In this document: positions 34,485 through 43,112 of the stretch, in pieces
Position numbering within the stretch: position 1 is the first letter of the stretch
Layout: the number at the start of each line of letters is the position of its first letter
NCBI GenBank assembly: GCA_963205265.1
Contig: CAUJJI010000032.1
Location: 1-43,302, forward strand
Reading direction: 5' to 3'
Origin: Pseudomonadota bacterium
Lineage (GTDB): Bacteria; Pseudomonadota; Alphaproteobacteria; Sphingomonadales; Sphingomonadaceae
DNA: 43,302 bases
Notes under the pieces: generated by a model
Seen by the model: the letters and a program-made list of their open reading frames with translations, nothing else
Databases searched by the model: none
Told to the model about the DNA's origin: nothing
Program-made: the position numbers and the translations under genes

Positions 34485-35487
34485 CGGATTCGCTGAGCCG
34501 TCCCGACTGGAACGGCTCGACCAGTTCGCCGCGGTTGGCATCCGCCGCCAGGACGCCGCGCACCTGGTCGGCCAGAGGCCGCGGACCGCTGGTCAGTCGC
34601 GGCAGGTCGGGCGCTGCGATATGGCTGAGCGGAGCGATGATCCCTGAATAGGGCGCCTGGTTTGGCGGGGCGAGATGCGCATCGGCATCGATTGCGGCCA
34701 GGGCTTCGGCACCGAGGCCGGCTTCCTTGCCGTTGAGGACGATGCGTCCGTCGGCAAACGACGCCAGGGCGGGCTCCTGCCCAAGGTAGCGTCCGTTGAA
34801 AGCCTGCTGCCGTCCCCAGAAACCCCGCCAGCGATAGAAGATATGCGCCCTGATGGTCGTCACCTTGTCGAGCGAACTGGCCCAGTACGGCAGCACCCAG
34901 ACCGTATGGTAATGAGTCGCCGTGCCCACGCCTGCGAAGACCTGCCCGCGCAGTGCCTGCTCGGCGACCTGCCTCGCCCGATCCCACCATGCCTGGACCG
35001 GCCGCCGGGCGAGACTGCCATCGCAAGTGAAGCTGAACTGGCAGCCGGTGGTCCGCTCCGCTCCCTGGAAGACGACGCCGCACACGGTCTTGGGGAAGGC
35101 CGGATGGCGAACCCGGTTGAGCACGACCTGCGCCACGGCGCGCTGCCCCTCTTCGCCTTCGCTGGCGGCCTCGTAATAGATGGCCGCGGTCAGGCAATCG
35201 AGCGCCGTCCTTTGCTGCGCCGCGACGATCTGTCCAACAAGCGCGGTAAACGGCCGCGCCGGCTCGATCGGCAGGGGGGACGGGCTGTTGGCATTGTTGG
35301 CGAGCAGGGCCTGCTCCGGCGTCAGCGGCTTCAGGCGCTGGTCGGGCAGCGTGGGTAAGGGCGGGAATGCGACGCGTATGGTGTCGGGCGCGGACGACGG
35401 GCCTGCCCGCAGCAGCCACAGTGCACTTGCGCTGACCAGGCAAACGGCCACCGCAGCCAGCAAGGCATTGCGATATCCCTGCTTCAC
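34474..35487 (-). CDS. SleB-type cell wall hydrolase
   Basis: A 337-residue protein with an N-terminal membrane anchor or signal (residues ~8-27) and a SleB/Hydrolase_2 domain at about 95-220: DCLTAAIYYEAASEGEEGQ holds the catalytic glutamate, followed by AVAQVVLNRVRHPAFPKTVC and CQFSFTCDG, and later ATHYHT. These enzymes cut peptidoglycan glycan strands. The C-terminal 110 residues are low in motifs. It is the only minus-strand gene inside the plus-strand exopolysaccharide run, and converges with the SDR gene. It might open the wall for export machinery, but may equally be unrelated housekeeping. Confidence 0.88.
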   Translation of the reverse strand: MKQGYRNALLAAVAVCLVSASALWLLRAGPSSAPDTIRVAFPPLPTLPDQRLKPLTPEQALLANNANSPSPLPIEPARPFTALVGQIVAAQQRTALDCLTAAIYYEAASEGEEGQRAVAQVVLNRVRHPAFPKTVCGVVFQGAERTTGCQFSFTCDGSLARRPVQAWWDRARQVAEQALRGQVFAGVGTATHYHTVWVLPYWASSLDKVTTIRAHIFYRWRGFWGRQQAFNGRYLGQEPALASFADGRIVLNGKEAGLGAEALAAIDADAHLAPPNQAPYSGIIAPLSHIAAPDLPRLTSGPRPLADQVRGVLAADANRGELVEPFQSGRLSESVRP

Positions 35488-35958
35488 TGAATCAAGGTCC
35501 TACTGTGCGGAACGCGTTTCAAGCCAGAGTCCTACGAATTTTCCCTAACGAGTCAACAGCGGGGGCTGGACCCGGATTCGACCAATTCCCGCGCTGCAAC
35601 CGCTTTCCGAAGTGGCGAATACCTATTTCGATCACTTTGGAACGGAATTCGGTCCGGAAAGTTGCGCAACGGTGTGACCTCAGCATCTACAAACGTAAAT
35701 TAACCAAATGCGATAACACCTTCACCGATAGTGAATGGTTAATAATTTCCTTGATAATACCGTACTGATCGTCACCGTTGCAAGTTGAATATAAGTTGTC
35801 ATTGTCCCAATTTAAGCCAGATGCAGCAGGTGCCGCCAATTGTGCCCGCCTGTCGGCTGTGGTAGAAAGCGATGAAGTGATGGTTCGGAGCGCCGGATTG
35901 CGCTCGGGCCGCAGGCGGGGGCGGATAAGGTTAATGGTTACCATGATAGCCGACGGCG
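35488..35958. promoter_or_regulatory. AT-rich intergenic region before exosortase module 2
   Basis: No gene seen in 471 bases between divergent starts of the SleB-type gene (minus) and exosortase 2 (plus). The middle (about 35690-35820) is strikingly AT-rich for this genome, with short dyads such as TTCAC/GTGAA and ATGGT/ACCAT (35934-35944) near the exosortase start. Promoters for both genes must lie here; I could not fix -35/-10 boxes with confidence. Confidence 0.45.
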
Positions 35959-36852
35959 ATGGCTAGTTCCGCAATACCGCCTCAAGACCGCGTGAAAGGT
36001 TTCCTTCCCCTTGCCCTCGACAGGCGGGCGCTGATCGCGCTGGTGGTCGGCGGGCTGATCATCGCCTTGCCGACGATGATATTCGTCGCCCGCGAAACCT
36101 GGGACAGCGAAGAAGGGGCGCACGCCCCCATCGTGCTCGCCACCGGCCTGTGGTTGCTCGTCCGCCAATGGCCGAGCGCGCTCATGGTGGCAAAGCGGCC
36201 GCCACTGCTGCGCGTGGTGCTGCTGCTCGCCGTCCTGCTGCCGCTCTACTGCCTGTCGCGCATCACCCAGATCGTCGAGATCGAGGGCTATCTGATGTAT
36301 GCGGTGCTGATCGCCGCGCTCTACAGCCTTGTCGGGGGACGGGCGCTGCGGCGGCTCTGGTTCCCGCTGCTCTATCTCGCATTCATATTCCCCCCGCCCG
36401 AAACGATCGTCTGGACCATAACCTTCCCGCTCAAGATGGCCCTGTCGAGCGTGGCGGTGAAGTTCCTGGCGCTGTTCGGCTATCCGATCGGCGGCAAGGG
36501 CGTATCGATCTACATCGGGCAGTATGAATTGCTGGTTGCGGCCGCCTGCTCGGGCCTGAACTCGATCATATCGCTGTCGGCGCTCACGCTTTTCTACATC
36601 TATCTCCGGCACCAGGCGGAGTGGCGCTATGCGCTGCTGCTGTCCTTGCTGATCGTGCCGGTGGCGCTGCTGGCGAACTTCGTCCGCGTGCTCATCCTCA
36701 TCCTGCTGACCTACCATGCTGGAGAAGCGTCGGCGCAGGGCTTCCTGCACAATTTCGCAGGCCTGCTGATGTTCATGATCGCGCTTACCACGATGATGGG
36801 GATCGACGCGGTGCTCAAGCCCAGCCTGCAGCGGCTGAAGGCACCGCTATGA
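35959..36852 (+). CDS. xrtV: Exosortase V paralogue (module 2)
   Basis: A 297-residue exosortase with about eight helices and a complete triad: C197 in VAAACSGLNS, R243 in NFVRVLILILL and H264 in FLHNFAG. The aligned core is clearly paralogous to the copy at 17715 (for example RITQIVEIEGYLMYA versus RLTQIIELEGYLMYA, and FPPPET in both), though the N-terminal segments differ. Like copy 1 it is followed by overlapping epsI (ATGA) and then an EpsD-type lipoprotein. It has its own large upstream region, so it may be controlled separately. Which proteins it processes cannot be told from the sequence. Confidence 0.9.
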   Translation: MASSAIPPQDRVKGFLPLALDRRALIALVVGGLIIALPTMIFVARETWDSEEGAHAPIVLATGLWLLVRQWPSALMVAKRPPLLRVVLLLAVLLPLYCLSRITQIVEIEGYLMYAVLIAALYSLVGGRALRRLWFPLLYLAFIFPPPETIVWTITFPLKMALSSVAVKFLALFGYPIGGKGVSIYIGQYELLVAAACSGLNSIISLSALTLFYIYLRHQAEWRYALLLSLLIVPVALLANFVRVLILILLTYHAGEASAQGFLHNFAGLLMFMIALTTMMGIDAVLKPSLQRLKAPL

Positions 36853-37586
36853 GCGATGCAGACCCCATGATCGACCCCGCAAAGGCGGCCCCCCGGGAAG
36901 GCTCGCTGCTGGACAAGAGCTGCCGGCTGGCCAGCCGTCGTCATTTCCTAGTCGGCGCAGCCTGCGCCGCCGCCGCCGGCGTGGCCCAGGCGCGAATGCC
37001 GACGCAGAAGCAGCGGCCGATCGCGCACGAACGGTTCGAGAAGTGGGTTCCGAACCAGGTCGGCCCGTGGCATTTCCTGACGGCGAGCGGCGTCGTCCTG
37101 CCCCCGCCGGATGCGCTGTCGGATCGCCTCTACGACAACCTCGTCACCAGGATCTACGATTCCGCCGAGCGGCCGGCCGTCATGCTGGCGATTGCCTACA
37201 ACAACGTCCAGAACGGCGTCGTACAGGTCCATCGCCCGGAATTCTGCTATCCGGCCGGGGGCTTCAGGCTCACACCGACCGAACCGGTCCAGGTCAAGAC
37301 CCGCGAGCGCTCGCTGGACTGCAACTTCTTTTCCGCCACCGGCTACGACAGGGCCGAGCAGGTCCTCTACTGGACGCGGATCGGCAACTGGTTCCCGCGC
37401 ACCTGGGCGGAGCAGCGATGGGCGGTCATCCGTGCCAATCTCGCCGGGGAAATTCCCGACGGCATGCTCGCCCGCGTCTCCGTCGCCGGCGACGACCGGA
37501 GAGAGGCAGAGGCTGTTCTCGGCGAATTCATTCGGCAGTTCGAAGCGGCCGTCGCACCGCCGCTCCGGCGCCTGCTGCTGGGCTGA
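36849..37586 (+). CDS. EpsI-family exosortase-associated protein (module 2)
   Basis: A 245-residue EpsI protein. The N-terminus has a SRRHFLVGAACAAAAG signal segment resembling a Tat signal, preceded by a longer hydrophilic leader than in copy 1. The shared core LPPPDALSDRLYDNLVTRIY is identical to copy 1 over these 20 residues, and HRPEFCYPAGGF is the family motif. The start is fixed by the four-base overlap with the exosortase stop. Its role beside the exosortase is conserved but unexplained. It ends 50 bases before the EpsD-type gene. Confidence 0.88.
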   Translation: MSDADPMIDPAKAAPREGSLLDKSCRLASRRHFLVGAACAAAAGVAQARMPTQKQRPIAHERFEKWVPNQVGPWHFLTASGVVLPPPDALSDRLYDNLVTRIYDSAERPAVMLAIAYNNVQNGVVQVHRPEFCYPAGGFRLTPTEPVQVKTRERSLDCNFFSATGYDRAEQVLYWTRIGNWFPRTWAEQRWAVIRANLAGEIPDGMLARVSVAGDDRREAEAVLGEFIRQFEAAVAPPLRRLLLG

Positions 37587-37636
37587 CGATCGCGTCGGGC
37601 CAGCCTGAAGGGGTATTTTCGTTGAAAGGGGAAATC

Positions 37637-38470
37637 GTGAAACGGATAGTGACGGGCGCCACCATGGCGCTGATCTTGGCAAGCACCGCCGCCTGCAAGC
37701 GCGAGGCGACCGGTCAGGTCGTCGCGGTCGTGAACGGCGACGAAGTGACTCTGCAGGAAGTGAACGCGGAAATCGGCGGAAACCTGCCCGCCAACGTCGA
37801 CAAGAAGGCCATCCAGGCCGAGGCGCTGAAGCGCGTGGTCGAACGCCGCTTGCTGGCCCAGGCGGCAAAGGAGGACGAGATCGACAAGACTTCGGACTAC
37901 CTCGTCCGCTCGAGCAGGATGAACGATGCCCTGCTGGTCCAGCTGCTGGGCGAGAAGATCGCGCAGGGCGTCAAGATGCCCGGGCCCGCCGAAGTCAGCA
38001 AGTTCATGGCCGAGCGGCCGCTGGTCTTCGCCGGACGCAAGATCTATTCGGTCGACCGCATTCGCTTCCCGCAGCAGAAGGACCCGGCGCTGGTCAAGTC
38101 GCTCGAATCGCTGCATTCGCTGAACGAGATTGCCGCGAAGCTGGATTCCATGGGCATCCGCTATGTCCGGGGCACGAGCCAGTTCGACACGGCGCGGACA
38201 CCGAAGGAAGTGGTCGAAAAGGTGGTGGCCCTGCCCGCCGGCGAGCCGTTCGTGACGGTGGAGCCCGGCGGGGTCAATGTCGGCGTGATCACCGGCAGCG
38301 CGGCCGCACCGCTCGCCGGACCCGACGCGAACCCGATCGCCGTGCAGCTGATGCGCCGCGAAGCCCTCGAGAAAGCGCTGAGGGATCGCCTCACGGCCGC
38401 GGAACGCGCCGCAAAGATCGAGTACCAGACAGGCTTCGCTCCAAAGCCGGCAGCGCCGGCGAAACCCTGA
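37637..38470 (+). CDS. EpsD-type peptidyl-prolyl isomerase-like lipoprotein (module 2)
   Basis: A 277-residue lipoprotein with a GTG start, AGGGGA about five bases upstream, and a lipobox ending in TAAC near residue 20. The mature part begins GQVVAVVNGDEVTLQEVNAE, paralogous to GQVVAVMDGQEITLQELNQE in copy 1, and keeps the helical AEALKRVVERRLLAQAAKED block and a C-terminal helical segment with a Pro/Ala-rich tail. A SurA-like periplasmic chaperone role for exosortase substrates or export parts is inferred. A strong CCCGGG dyad at 38501-38521, about 30 bases after the stop, could end the transcript. Confidence 0.85.
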   Translation: MKRIVTGATMALILASTAACKREATGQVVAVVNGDEVTLQEVNAEIGGNLPANVDKKAIQAEALKRVVERRLLAQAAKEDEIDKTSDYLVRSSRMNDALLVQLLGEKIAQGVKMPGPAEVSKFMAERPLVFAGRKIYSVDRIRFPQQKDPALVKSLESLHSLNEIAAKLDSMGIRYVRGTSQFDTARTPKEVVEKVVALPAGEPFVTVEPGGVNVGVITGSAAAPLAGPDANPIAVQLMRREALEKALRDRLTAAERAAKIEYQTGFAPKPAAPAKP

Positions 38471-38500
38471 CGCCAACGCGCCGCGCGCTCGATACCCGTC

Positions 38501-38797
38501 GTCCCGGGCTCGACCCGGGACCCGCTGTGATCTGGACCGGACGCTTCAATATTCGTCACCCTGAACTCGTTTCAGGGCCCATTTCGCCTCGAGGCGCCGG
38601 AGTGCGGCATGGACGGACAACGGCGCCGTTGCGTTTCATTGCTAGGCTTCGGGGCTTGGGGAGAAATGGGTGCTGAAACAAGTTCAGCATGACGGTTGGG
38701 GGGCGTCATTCGTCGTCCCGGGCTAGACCCGGGACCGCTGGAGACTGGGCCGAACGTTCCATCGATGAGGCCAACGGTCCCGGGTCAAGCCCGGGAC
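38501..38797. repeat. Cluster of REP-like dyads
   Basis: Three copies of GTCCCGGG-N5-CCCGGGAC lie at 38501-38521, 38715-38735 and 38777-38797. A second repeat family, CCCTGAACTCGTTTCAGGG near 38560 and its inverted relative around 38671-38697 (GCTGAAACAAGTTCAGC), lies between them. No coding sequence is seen. These look like bacterial interspersed palindromes typical of this order. The first dyad may serve as a transcript end for module 2. Confidence 0.75.
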
Positions 38798-38815
38798 GAC
38801 GCGGTGCGATTTCGC

Positions 38816-38844
38816 TTGACAGGACGAACCCTGTTGGTTATATG
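38816..38844 (+). promoter_or_regulatory. Sigma-70 type promoter of small RNA copy 2
   Basis: TTGACA at 38816-38821, a 17-nt spacer and TATATG at 38839-38844, the same arrangement as the minus-strand promoter at 121-149. Both hexamers are unchanged while the spacer differs at five positions between copies, which suggests selection on promoter function. Confidence 0.7.
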
Positions 38845-38940
38845 CCCCATACCTCACGGGTGCAGGGAGCGGAACCGGTTCGCTCGCCGCTACCCCAAGG
38901 GCCGGCGCCTGTCAGGGCGACCACTTATCCGGATGCGGGG
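38845..38940 (+). ncRNA. Candidate structured small RNA, copy 2 (unidentified)
   Basis: Identical by eye to the minus-strand copy at 25-120, including the outer CCCCAT/ATGCGGGG stem. Identity ends right after GCGGGG, where this copy meets a MITE-like repeat at 38951, so either the unit ends there or this copy is cut short. It sits alone between REP dyads and the repeat, with no gene just downstream on its strand, which argues against a riboswitch or leader of a neighbouring gene. Identity unknown. Confidence 0.5.
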
Positions 38941-38950
38941 CTGTGCCTGC

Positions 38951-39090
38951 TTAAGATCCTCCCCCATAGGGGGAGGGGGACCGCCGGCGCAGCCGGTGGT
39001 GGAGGGGTGTCCCCCTCCGATCCAACGCTGACACCCCTCCGTCATTCGCAACGCGAATGCCACCTCCCCTTCCAGGGGAGGATCTTTAAG
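38951..39090. repeat. MITE/REP-like palindromic element, copy 2
   Basis: About 140 bases, the reverse complement of the element at 10611-10747 with few differences. Ends read TTAAGATCCTCCCCC and GGGGAGGATCTTTAAG. It directly follows the second small RNA copy. No coding capacity. Confidence 0.75.
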
Positions 39091-39116
39091 AACCTCCCCG
39101 TGCCGGGGTGGTTCTT
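39088..39116 (-). terminator. Hairpin past the Atm1-like ABC gene
   Basis: AAGAACC-T-CCCCG and CGGGG-T-GGTTCTT form a strong stem with one mismatch around TGC, about 40 bases past the stop of the minus-strand ABC gene. There is no clear T-run on the minus strand, so its action as terminator is uncertain. Confidence 0.4.
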
Positions 39117-39154
39117 GGGGCCCATCCTCCCCCAAGGGGAAGAACAGGATTTCC

Positions 39155-40975
39155 TTACTCCGCCGCTTCGCTGATCTCTTCGACCTCGGCGGCCTGGCGC
39201 GTCCACATCTCGGCGTAGAGGCCGTCCAGCCGGAGCAGGTCGGCGTGGCTGCCCGATTCGGCGAGGCGGCCGTCGTTCAGCACGTAGATCCGGTCGGCAT
39301 CGGCGATGGTCGAGAGCCGGTGCGCGATCGAGATGCTGGTGCGGTTGGCGGCGACGGCGTGGAGAGTCGCCAGGATCTCCTGCTCGGTGCGGGTGTCGAG
39401 CGCGCTGGTGGCTTCGTCGAGCAGCAGGATCGGCGGATTCTTGACCAGGGTGCGGGCGATGGCGACGCGCTGCTTCTCGCCGCCCGACAGCTTGAGCCCG
39501 CGCTCGCCGACTTCGGTGTCGAAGCGCTTGGGCAGCCGTTCGATCAGCGGCATCAGCGCCGCCGCCCGGGTCGCGGCCTCGATGTCGGCGGGGCCGGCAT
39601 CGTCGCGGCCGTAGCCGATGTTGTAGCCGATGGTTTCGTTGAACAGCACCGAATCCTGCGGCACGATGCCGATCGCCGCGCGCAGCGAGGTCTGGGTCAC
39701 CTCGCGGATGTCCTGCCCGTCGATCAGGATGCGGCCGTCCCAGGGATCGTAGAAGCGGAAGATCAGCCGCGCGATGGTGGACTTACCGGCGCCCGAGGGA
39801 CCGACCACCGCCACCTGGCTCCCGGCCGGGACCTCGAAACTGAGCCCGTGGAGAATCGTCCGGTCGGGCTCGTAGCCGAAGACGACATTGTCGAAGACCA
39901 GAGTCGGCCGGCGGATCGCCAGGGCCGGCGCGCCGGGGGCGTCCTTCACCTCGATCTCGGTGTCCATCAGCTTGAACATCGCCGCCATGTCGATCAGCCC
40001 CTGGCGGATCGTGCGATAGACCATGCCGAGCATGTCGAGCGGGCGGAACAGCTGGGTCAGGTAGGTGTTGACGAAGACCAGGTCGCCCACGGTCAGCTTG
40101 CCCTGCGACCAGCCCCAGACCGTATAGCCCATGGCCCCCGCCATCAGCAGGTTGACGATCAGCGCCTGGGCGATGTTGAGCAGGCCCAGCGAGTTCTCGC
40201 TCTTCACCGCCGCCTCGGCATAGGCGCGGGTGGCCTGGGCGTAGCGGGCCTCCTCGCGCGCCTCGGCGGCGAAGTACTTCACCGTCTCGTAGTTCAGCAG
40301 CGAATCGACCGCGCGGGCCAGCGCCTGGCCGTCGAGCCGGTTCATCTTCTCGCGCAGGGCATTGCGCCATTCGGTGATCCAGCGGGTCACCGCGGCATAG
40401 GCGGCGACCGCGACCGCCGTCGCCACGACCAGGCCGAGGCCGAAATTGAAGTAGAAGATCACCGCGACCGCGATCAGCTCGATGATGGTCGGGGCGATGT
40501 TGAACAGCATGAAATAGAGCATGACGTCGATGCTCTTGGTCCCGCGCTCGATCACCTTGGTGACTTCGCCGGTCCGCCGGGCGAGGTGGAAGCGCAGGCT
40601 CAGCCGGTGGAGGCGGCCGAAGACGTCCTCGGCCAGGGCCCGCGTCGCGTCTTGCCCGACCCGCTCGAAGACGATGTTGCGCAGGTTGTCGAATGCCACC
40701 CCGGCGAAGCGGCCGAGCGCATAGGCCAGCACGAAGGCGAGCGCGACGGTCAGCAGCCTGTCGCCCTGCAGGGTCATGGTGTTGACCGCCTTCTTGTAGG
40801 CGAAGGGCAGCAGCAGGGTGACCGCCTTGGCAGCGAGGATCAGCAGGACGGCGCAGACGATGCGCCAGCGCAGGGCGGCATTGCTCTCGGGCCACAGGTA
40901 GGGAACGAACCGGCGCAGGGTGTGCCAGCCGTCGTGGCGGTCGTCGGGCGAGGGGGCGGGGCTGTCGGGCGGCAT
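39155..40975 (-). CDS. Atm1-like (heavy-metal/glutathione-conjugate) ABC exporter
   Basis: A 606-residue half-transporter with an N-terminal six-helix domain (residues ~40-330) and a C-terminal ATPase. The Walker A GPSGAGKST lies near residue 390, Q-loop IVPQDSVLFNETIGYN near 440, signature LSGGEKQRVAIA near 495, Walker B ILLLDEATSALD near 517 and the H-loop SIAHRLSTI near 550. NLRNIVFERVGQDATR and FHLARRTGEVTKVIERG are typical of the Atm1/HMT group, which exports glutathione-linked sulfur or metal compounds. It is likely housekeeping rather than part of the polysaccharide locus. It lies 56 bases downstream of the second flippase on the same strand. Confidence 0.9.
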   Translation of the reverse strand: MPPDSPAPSPDDRHDGWHTLRRFVPYLWPESNAALRWRIVCAVLLILAAKAVTLLLPFAYKKAVNTMTLQGDRLLTVALAFVLAYALGRFAGVAFDNLRNIVFERVGQDATRALAEDVFGRLHRLSLRFHLARRTGEVTKVIERGTKSIDVMLYFMLFNIAPTIIELIAVAVIFYFNFGLGLVVATAVAVAAYAAVTRWITEWRNALREKMNRLDGQALARAVDSLLNYETVKYFAAEAREEARYAQATRAYAEAAVKSENSLGLLNIAQALIVNLLMAGAMGYTVWGWSQGKLTVGDLVFVNTYLTQLFRPLDMLGMVYRTIRQGLIDMAAMFKLMDTEIEVKDAPGAPALAIRRPTLVFDNVVFGYEPDRTILHGLSFEVPAGSQVAVVGPSGAGKSTIARLIFRFYDPWDGRILIDGQDIREVTQTSLRAAIGIVPQDSVLFNETIGYNIGYGRDDAGPADIEAATRAAALMPLIERLPKRFDTEVGERGLKLSGGEKQRVAIARTLVKNPPILLLDEATSALDTRTEQEILATLHAVAANRTSISIAHRLSTIADADRIYVLNDGRLAESGSHADLLRLDGLYAEMWTRQAAEVEEISEAAE

Positions 40976-41031
40976 CGCCGCCAATGTAGGGCGATCTGGC
41001 GAAAACGGAAGCGCGCTGCCGTCGCCGGCGC

Positions 41032-42498
41032 TCAGTTGCGGCGGAGCATGGCCCAGGTCTGCCGCACCAGCCCGGGCCAGAGCAGCCAGAGCGTGCCGCC
41101 GTAGACGGTCGCCCCCGCAGCTGCGAGCAGGGCCAGCTGCAACGGCGCGGGCAGCGCCAGCACGCGGTTGTCGAGCAGCCAGACCGCCGCCGCCATGGTG
41201 CCGCAGCCGGTGGCAGCGGGCAGCAGCGCGCGGCCGAGCTCGAGCAGGCCGACGCCGATCGCCGGCAAGGTCGCAGCCAGCGTCACTACGAGCAGCAGCG
41301 GGGCGGCGACGTGCCAGGCGACAACCAGGCCTTCCGGTCCGCTGGCGACGCCGTAGAAGAAGCAGACCGGCATGATCACCGCACCGCTGGCATTGGTGAA
41401 GAGGTAGATGCCCGGCCGTCCCAGCGCATTGGTCGCCGGCGAGCAGACGATCTGCAGCGCCATCAGCGGCATGGCCAGTGCCAGGCCGGCGACGATCGGA
41501 ATCATCGCCAGCCACTTCGGGCCGAAGAAGGTGGTGACCAGCGGCCCGGCGACGAGGCTGAGGCCGACGTAGAACGGCGCGGCGATCAGCATGATCATCC
41601 GCACGCCGGAGACAAAGGCCGGTCCCAGCGGCTTGCCGGCGTTGTTGAGCTCGGCATAGGCGGGAAAGGCGACTTCGTTGAGCGGCGGCAGGAAGCGGCC
41701 GGTGAAGATCAGCACGAGGAACAGCGCCTCGGAATAGAGGCCGAGGTCGTGCGGATCGAAGCTGCGGCCGGCGATGATGATGTCCGACTGGCTCTGGACG
41801 ATCCAGAACAGCTGGCACAGCGTCAGCGCCGTGCCGAAGCCGACGATCTCGCGCGCGCCGCGAAAGTCGAAGACCGGGCGGACGAGGCCACCAGCGGCGA
41901 GAGTGAGCCCCAGCGCCCGCGTCGCGAACATGGCGATCGGCGCCCAGACCAGCGCCCAGACGCCGTAGCCGGCCCAGGCCAGCGCCAGCGCCACGCTTGC
42001 GCCCACCGCCGCGCAGATCAGGTTGACCAGCGCCTGGGTGCGGAAATGCAGCCCGCGCGCCAGCAGCGAGGCGGGCAGGGCGATGAACGGGGTGGTCAGG
42101 TAGATGATCGCCTGGACCCGCAGCAGGTCGGCGACCATGGGCTGGCCGTAATAGCCCGCGGCCAGCGGCGCAAGCAGCAGCTGGGCCCCGGCGAGCAGCA
42201 GGTTGGACAGGATCAGCAGGCCGAAGACCTGGCCGATCCGCCGCTCGTCGACTTCCTTGGACTGGATCAGCGATGTGGCGAAGCTGTAGCCGTTGAGGAA
42301 GTTCAGCGCCGCCAGGATCGCCTGGGTCATGGCGAAGAGCCCGTAGTCGTGCGGATCGAGCAGGCGGACGACCATGATCGTCGTCGTCCAGGTAATGATC
42401 TGCGCGAGAATCTGGCTGCCCCAGCGCCAGAACACGGCGCTGCGCACGCGATCTCCGAATCCGGAGGGGGAATCCATGGCAATGCCGGGCTGGCTCAT
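41032..42498 (-). CDS. Second MOP-family flippase (lipopolysaccharide biosynthesis type)
   Basis: A 488-residue protein with about twelve to fourteen helices. The N-terminal SAVFWRWGSQILAQIITWTT and VVRLLDPHDYGLFAMTQA are characteristic of the polysaccharide-synthesis MOP group (WzxC/MoeJ-like). It is separate from the flippase at 29675 and lies outside the main plus-strand run, so it may serve another glycan. The start is uncertain: ATG at 42498, ATG at 42477 or TTG at 42519, none with a convincing ribosome-binding site. It is transcribed away from the rRNA operon. Confidence 0.85.
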   Translation of the reverse strand: MSQPGIAMDSPSGFGDRVRSAVFWRWGSQILAQIITWTTTIMVVRLLDPHDYGLFAMTQAILAALNFLNGYSFATSLIQSKEVDERRIGQVFGLLILSNLLLAGAQLLLAPLAAGYYGQPMVADLLRVQAIIYLTTPFIALPASLLARGLHFRTQALVNLICAAVGASVALALAWAGYGVWALVWAPIAMFATRALGLTLAAGGLVRPVFDFRGAREIVGFGTALTLCQLFWIVQSQSDIIIAGRSFDPHDLGLYSEALFLVLIFTGRFLPPLNEVAFPAYAELNNAGKPLGPAFVSGVRMIMLIAAPFYVGLSLVAGPLVTTFFGPKWLAMIPIVAGLALAMPLMALQIVCSPATNALGRPGIYLFTNASGAVIMPVCFFYGVASGPEGLVVAWHVAAPLLLVVTLAATLPAIGVGLLELGRALLPAATGCGTMAAAVWLLDNRVLALPAPLQLALLAAAGATVYGGTLWLLWPGLVRQTWAMLRRN

Positions 42499-42519
42499 GG
42501 CGGAATGCTTAGTCTTCAA

Positions 42520-43112
42520 TGGTGAACAATTTCCGAGCGGAGCGCCGGCCTGAGGGGGCCACGCCCATGATTCTGCGGGCAGATTCGCGCGCGTCGCCGA
42601 GGATTCGCCCTGGAGCCGGCCGCGCGCCGCGCCGGGGGGCCTGCGAAACCCGCAGAAATCCGCGGCTCAAAAAAAGTCTGCCACAAAAATGCAAAAAGGC
42701 GTTGACCGACTCAAACACCCTCCATATATGCCGCTCCACCGACGGGGACGTCGCCGCTGAGACGGCTTCTCCACTCGGTCGCCAACATAGACGGACAGCA
42801 GTCCCCCGGTCACAAAATCGGGGAGCACTTGTTGTCCGCCTCTTTCTGTCGCTTCGGTGGCAGGTTGGTGGCTCTTTGACATTGTTGGTTTAGATGAAGG
42901 GACATGTGGGCGACGGCGCCCGGTCCGGGGATCTTCGGGTTCCGGATACCGGTTAAATTATGCCGATGCCTAATGGCTCCCAGGGAAGCTTGCTTCGCTG
43001 GTGGGTCTAACATGTCCTTCGTATCCATTACGTTTGACAAGTGCAGGTATCGGCTCCCGAAGTTCGATGCTGCGGTCGGCGGGGTTTTCCTCGTGCCGTG
43101 GTTTCGTGACAC
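42520..43112 (+). promoter_or_regulatory. rRNA operon promoter and leader region
   Basis: No gene seen here. A strong promoter lies at 42702-42730: TTGACC, 17-nt spacer, TATATG, with an A-rich UP-like tract at 42669-42699. GGCTCTTTGACA at 42870-42881 matches the boxA antitermination element (E. coli TGCTCTTTAACA). About 380 bases of leader run from the promoter to the 16S start. The rest before 42700 belongs to the divergent upstream region of the flippase gene. Confidence 0.85.

Noticed and set aside
38842..39174. Open frame beginning MPHTSRVQGAEP within small RNA copy 2
   Set aside because: The ATG is part of the -10 box, there is no ribosome-binding site, and the frame runs into a palindromic repeat.
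39245..41104. Plus-strand frame of 619 codons opposite the ABC exporter
   Set aside because: Antisense shadow; the ABC motifs on the minus strand are complete.
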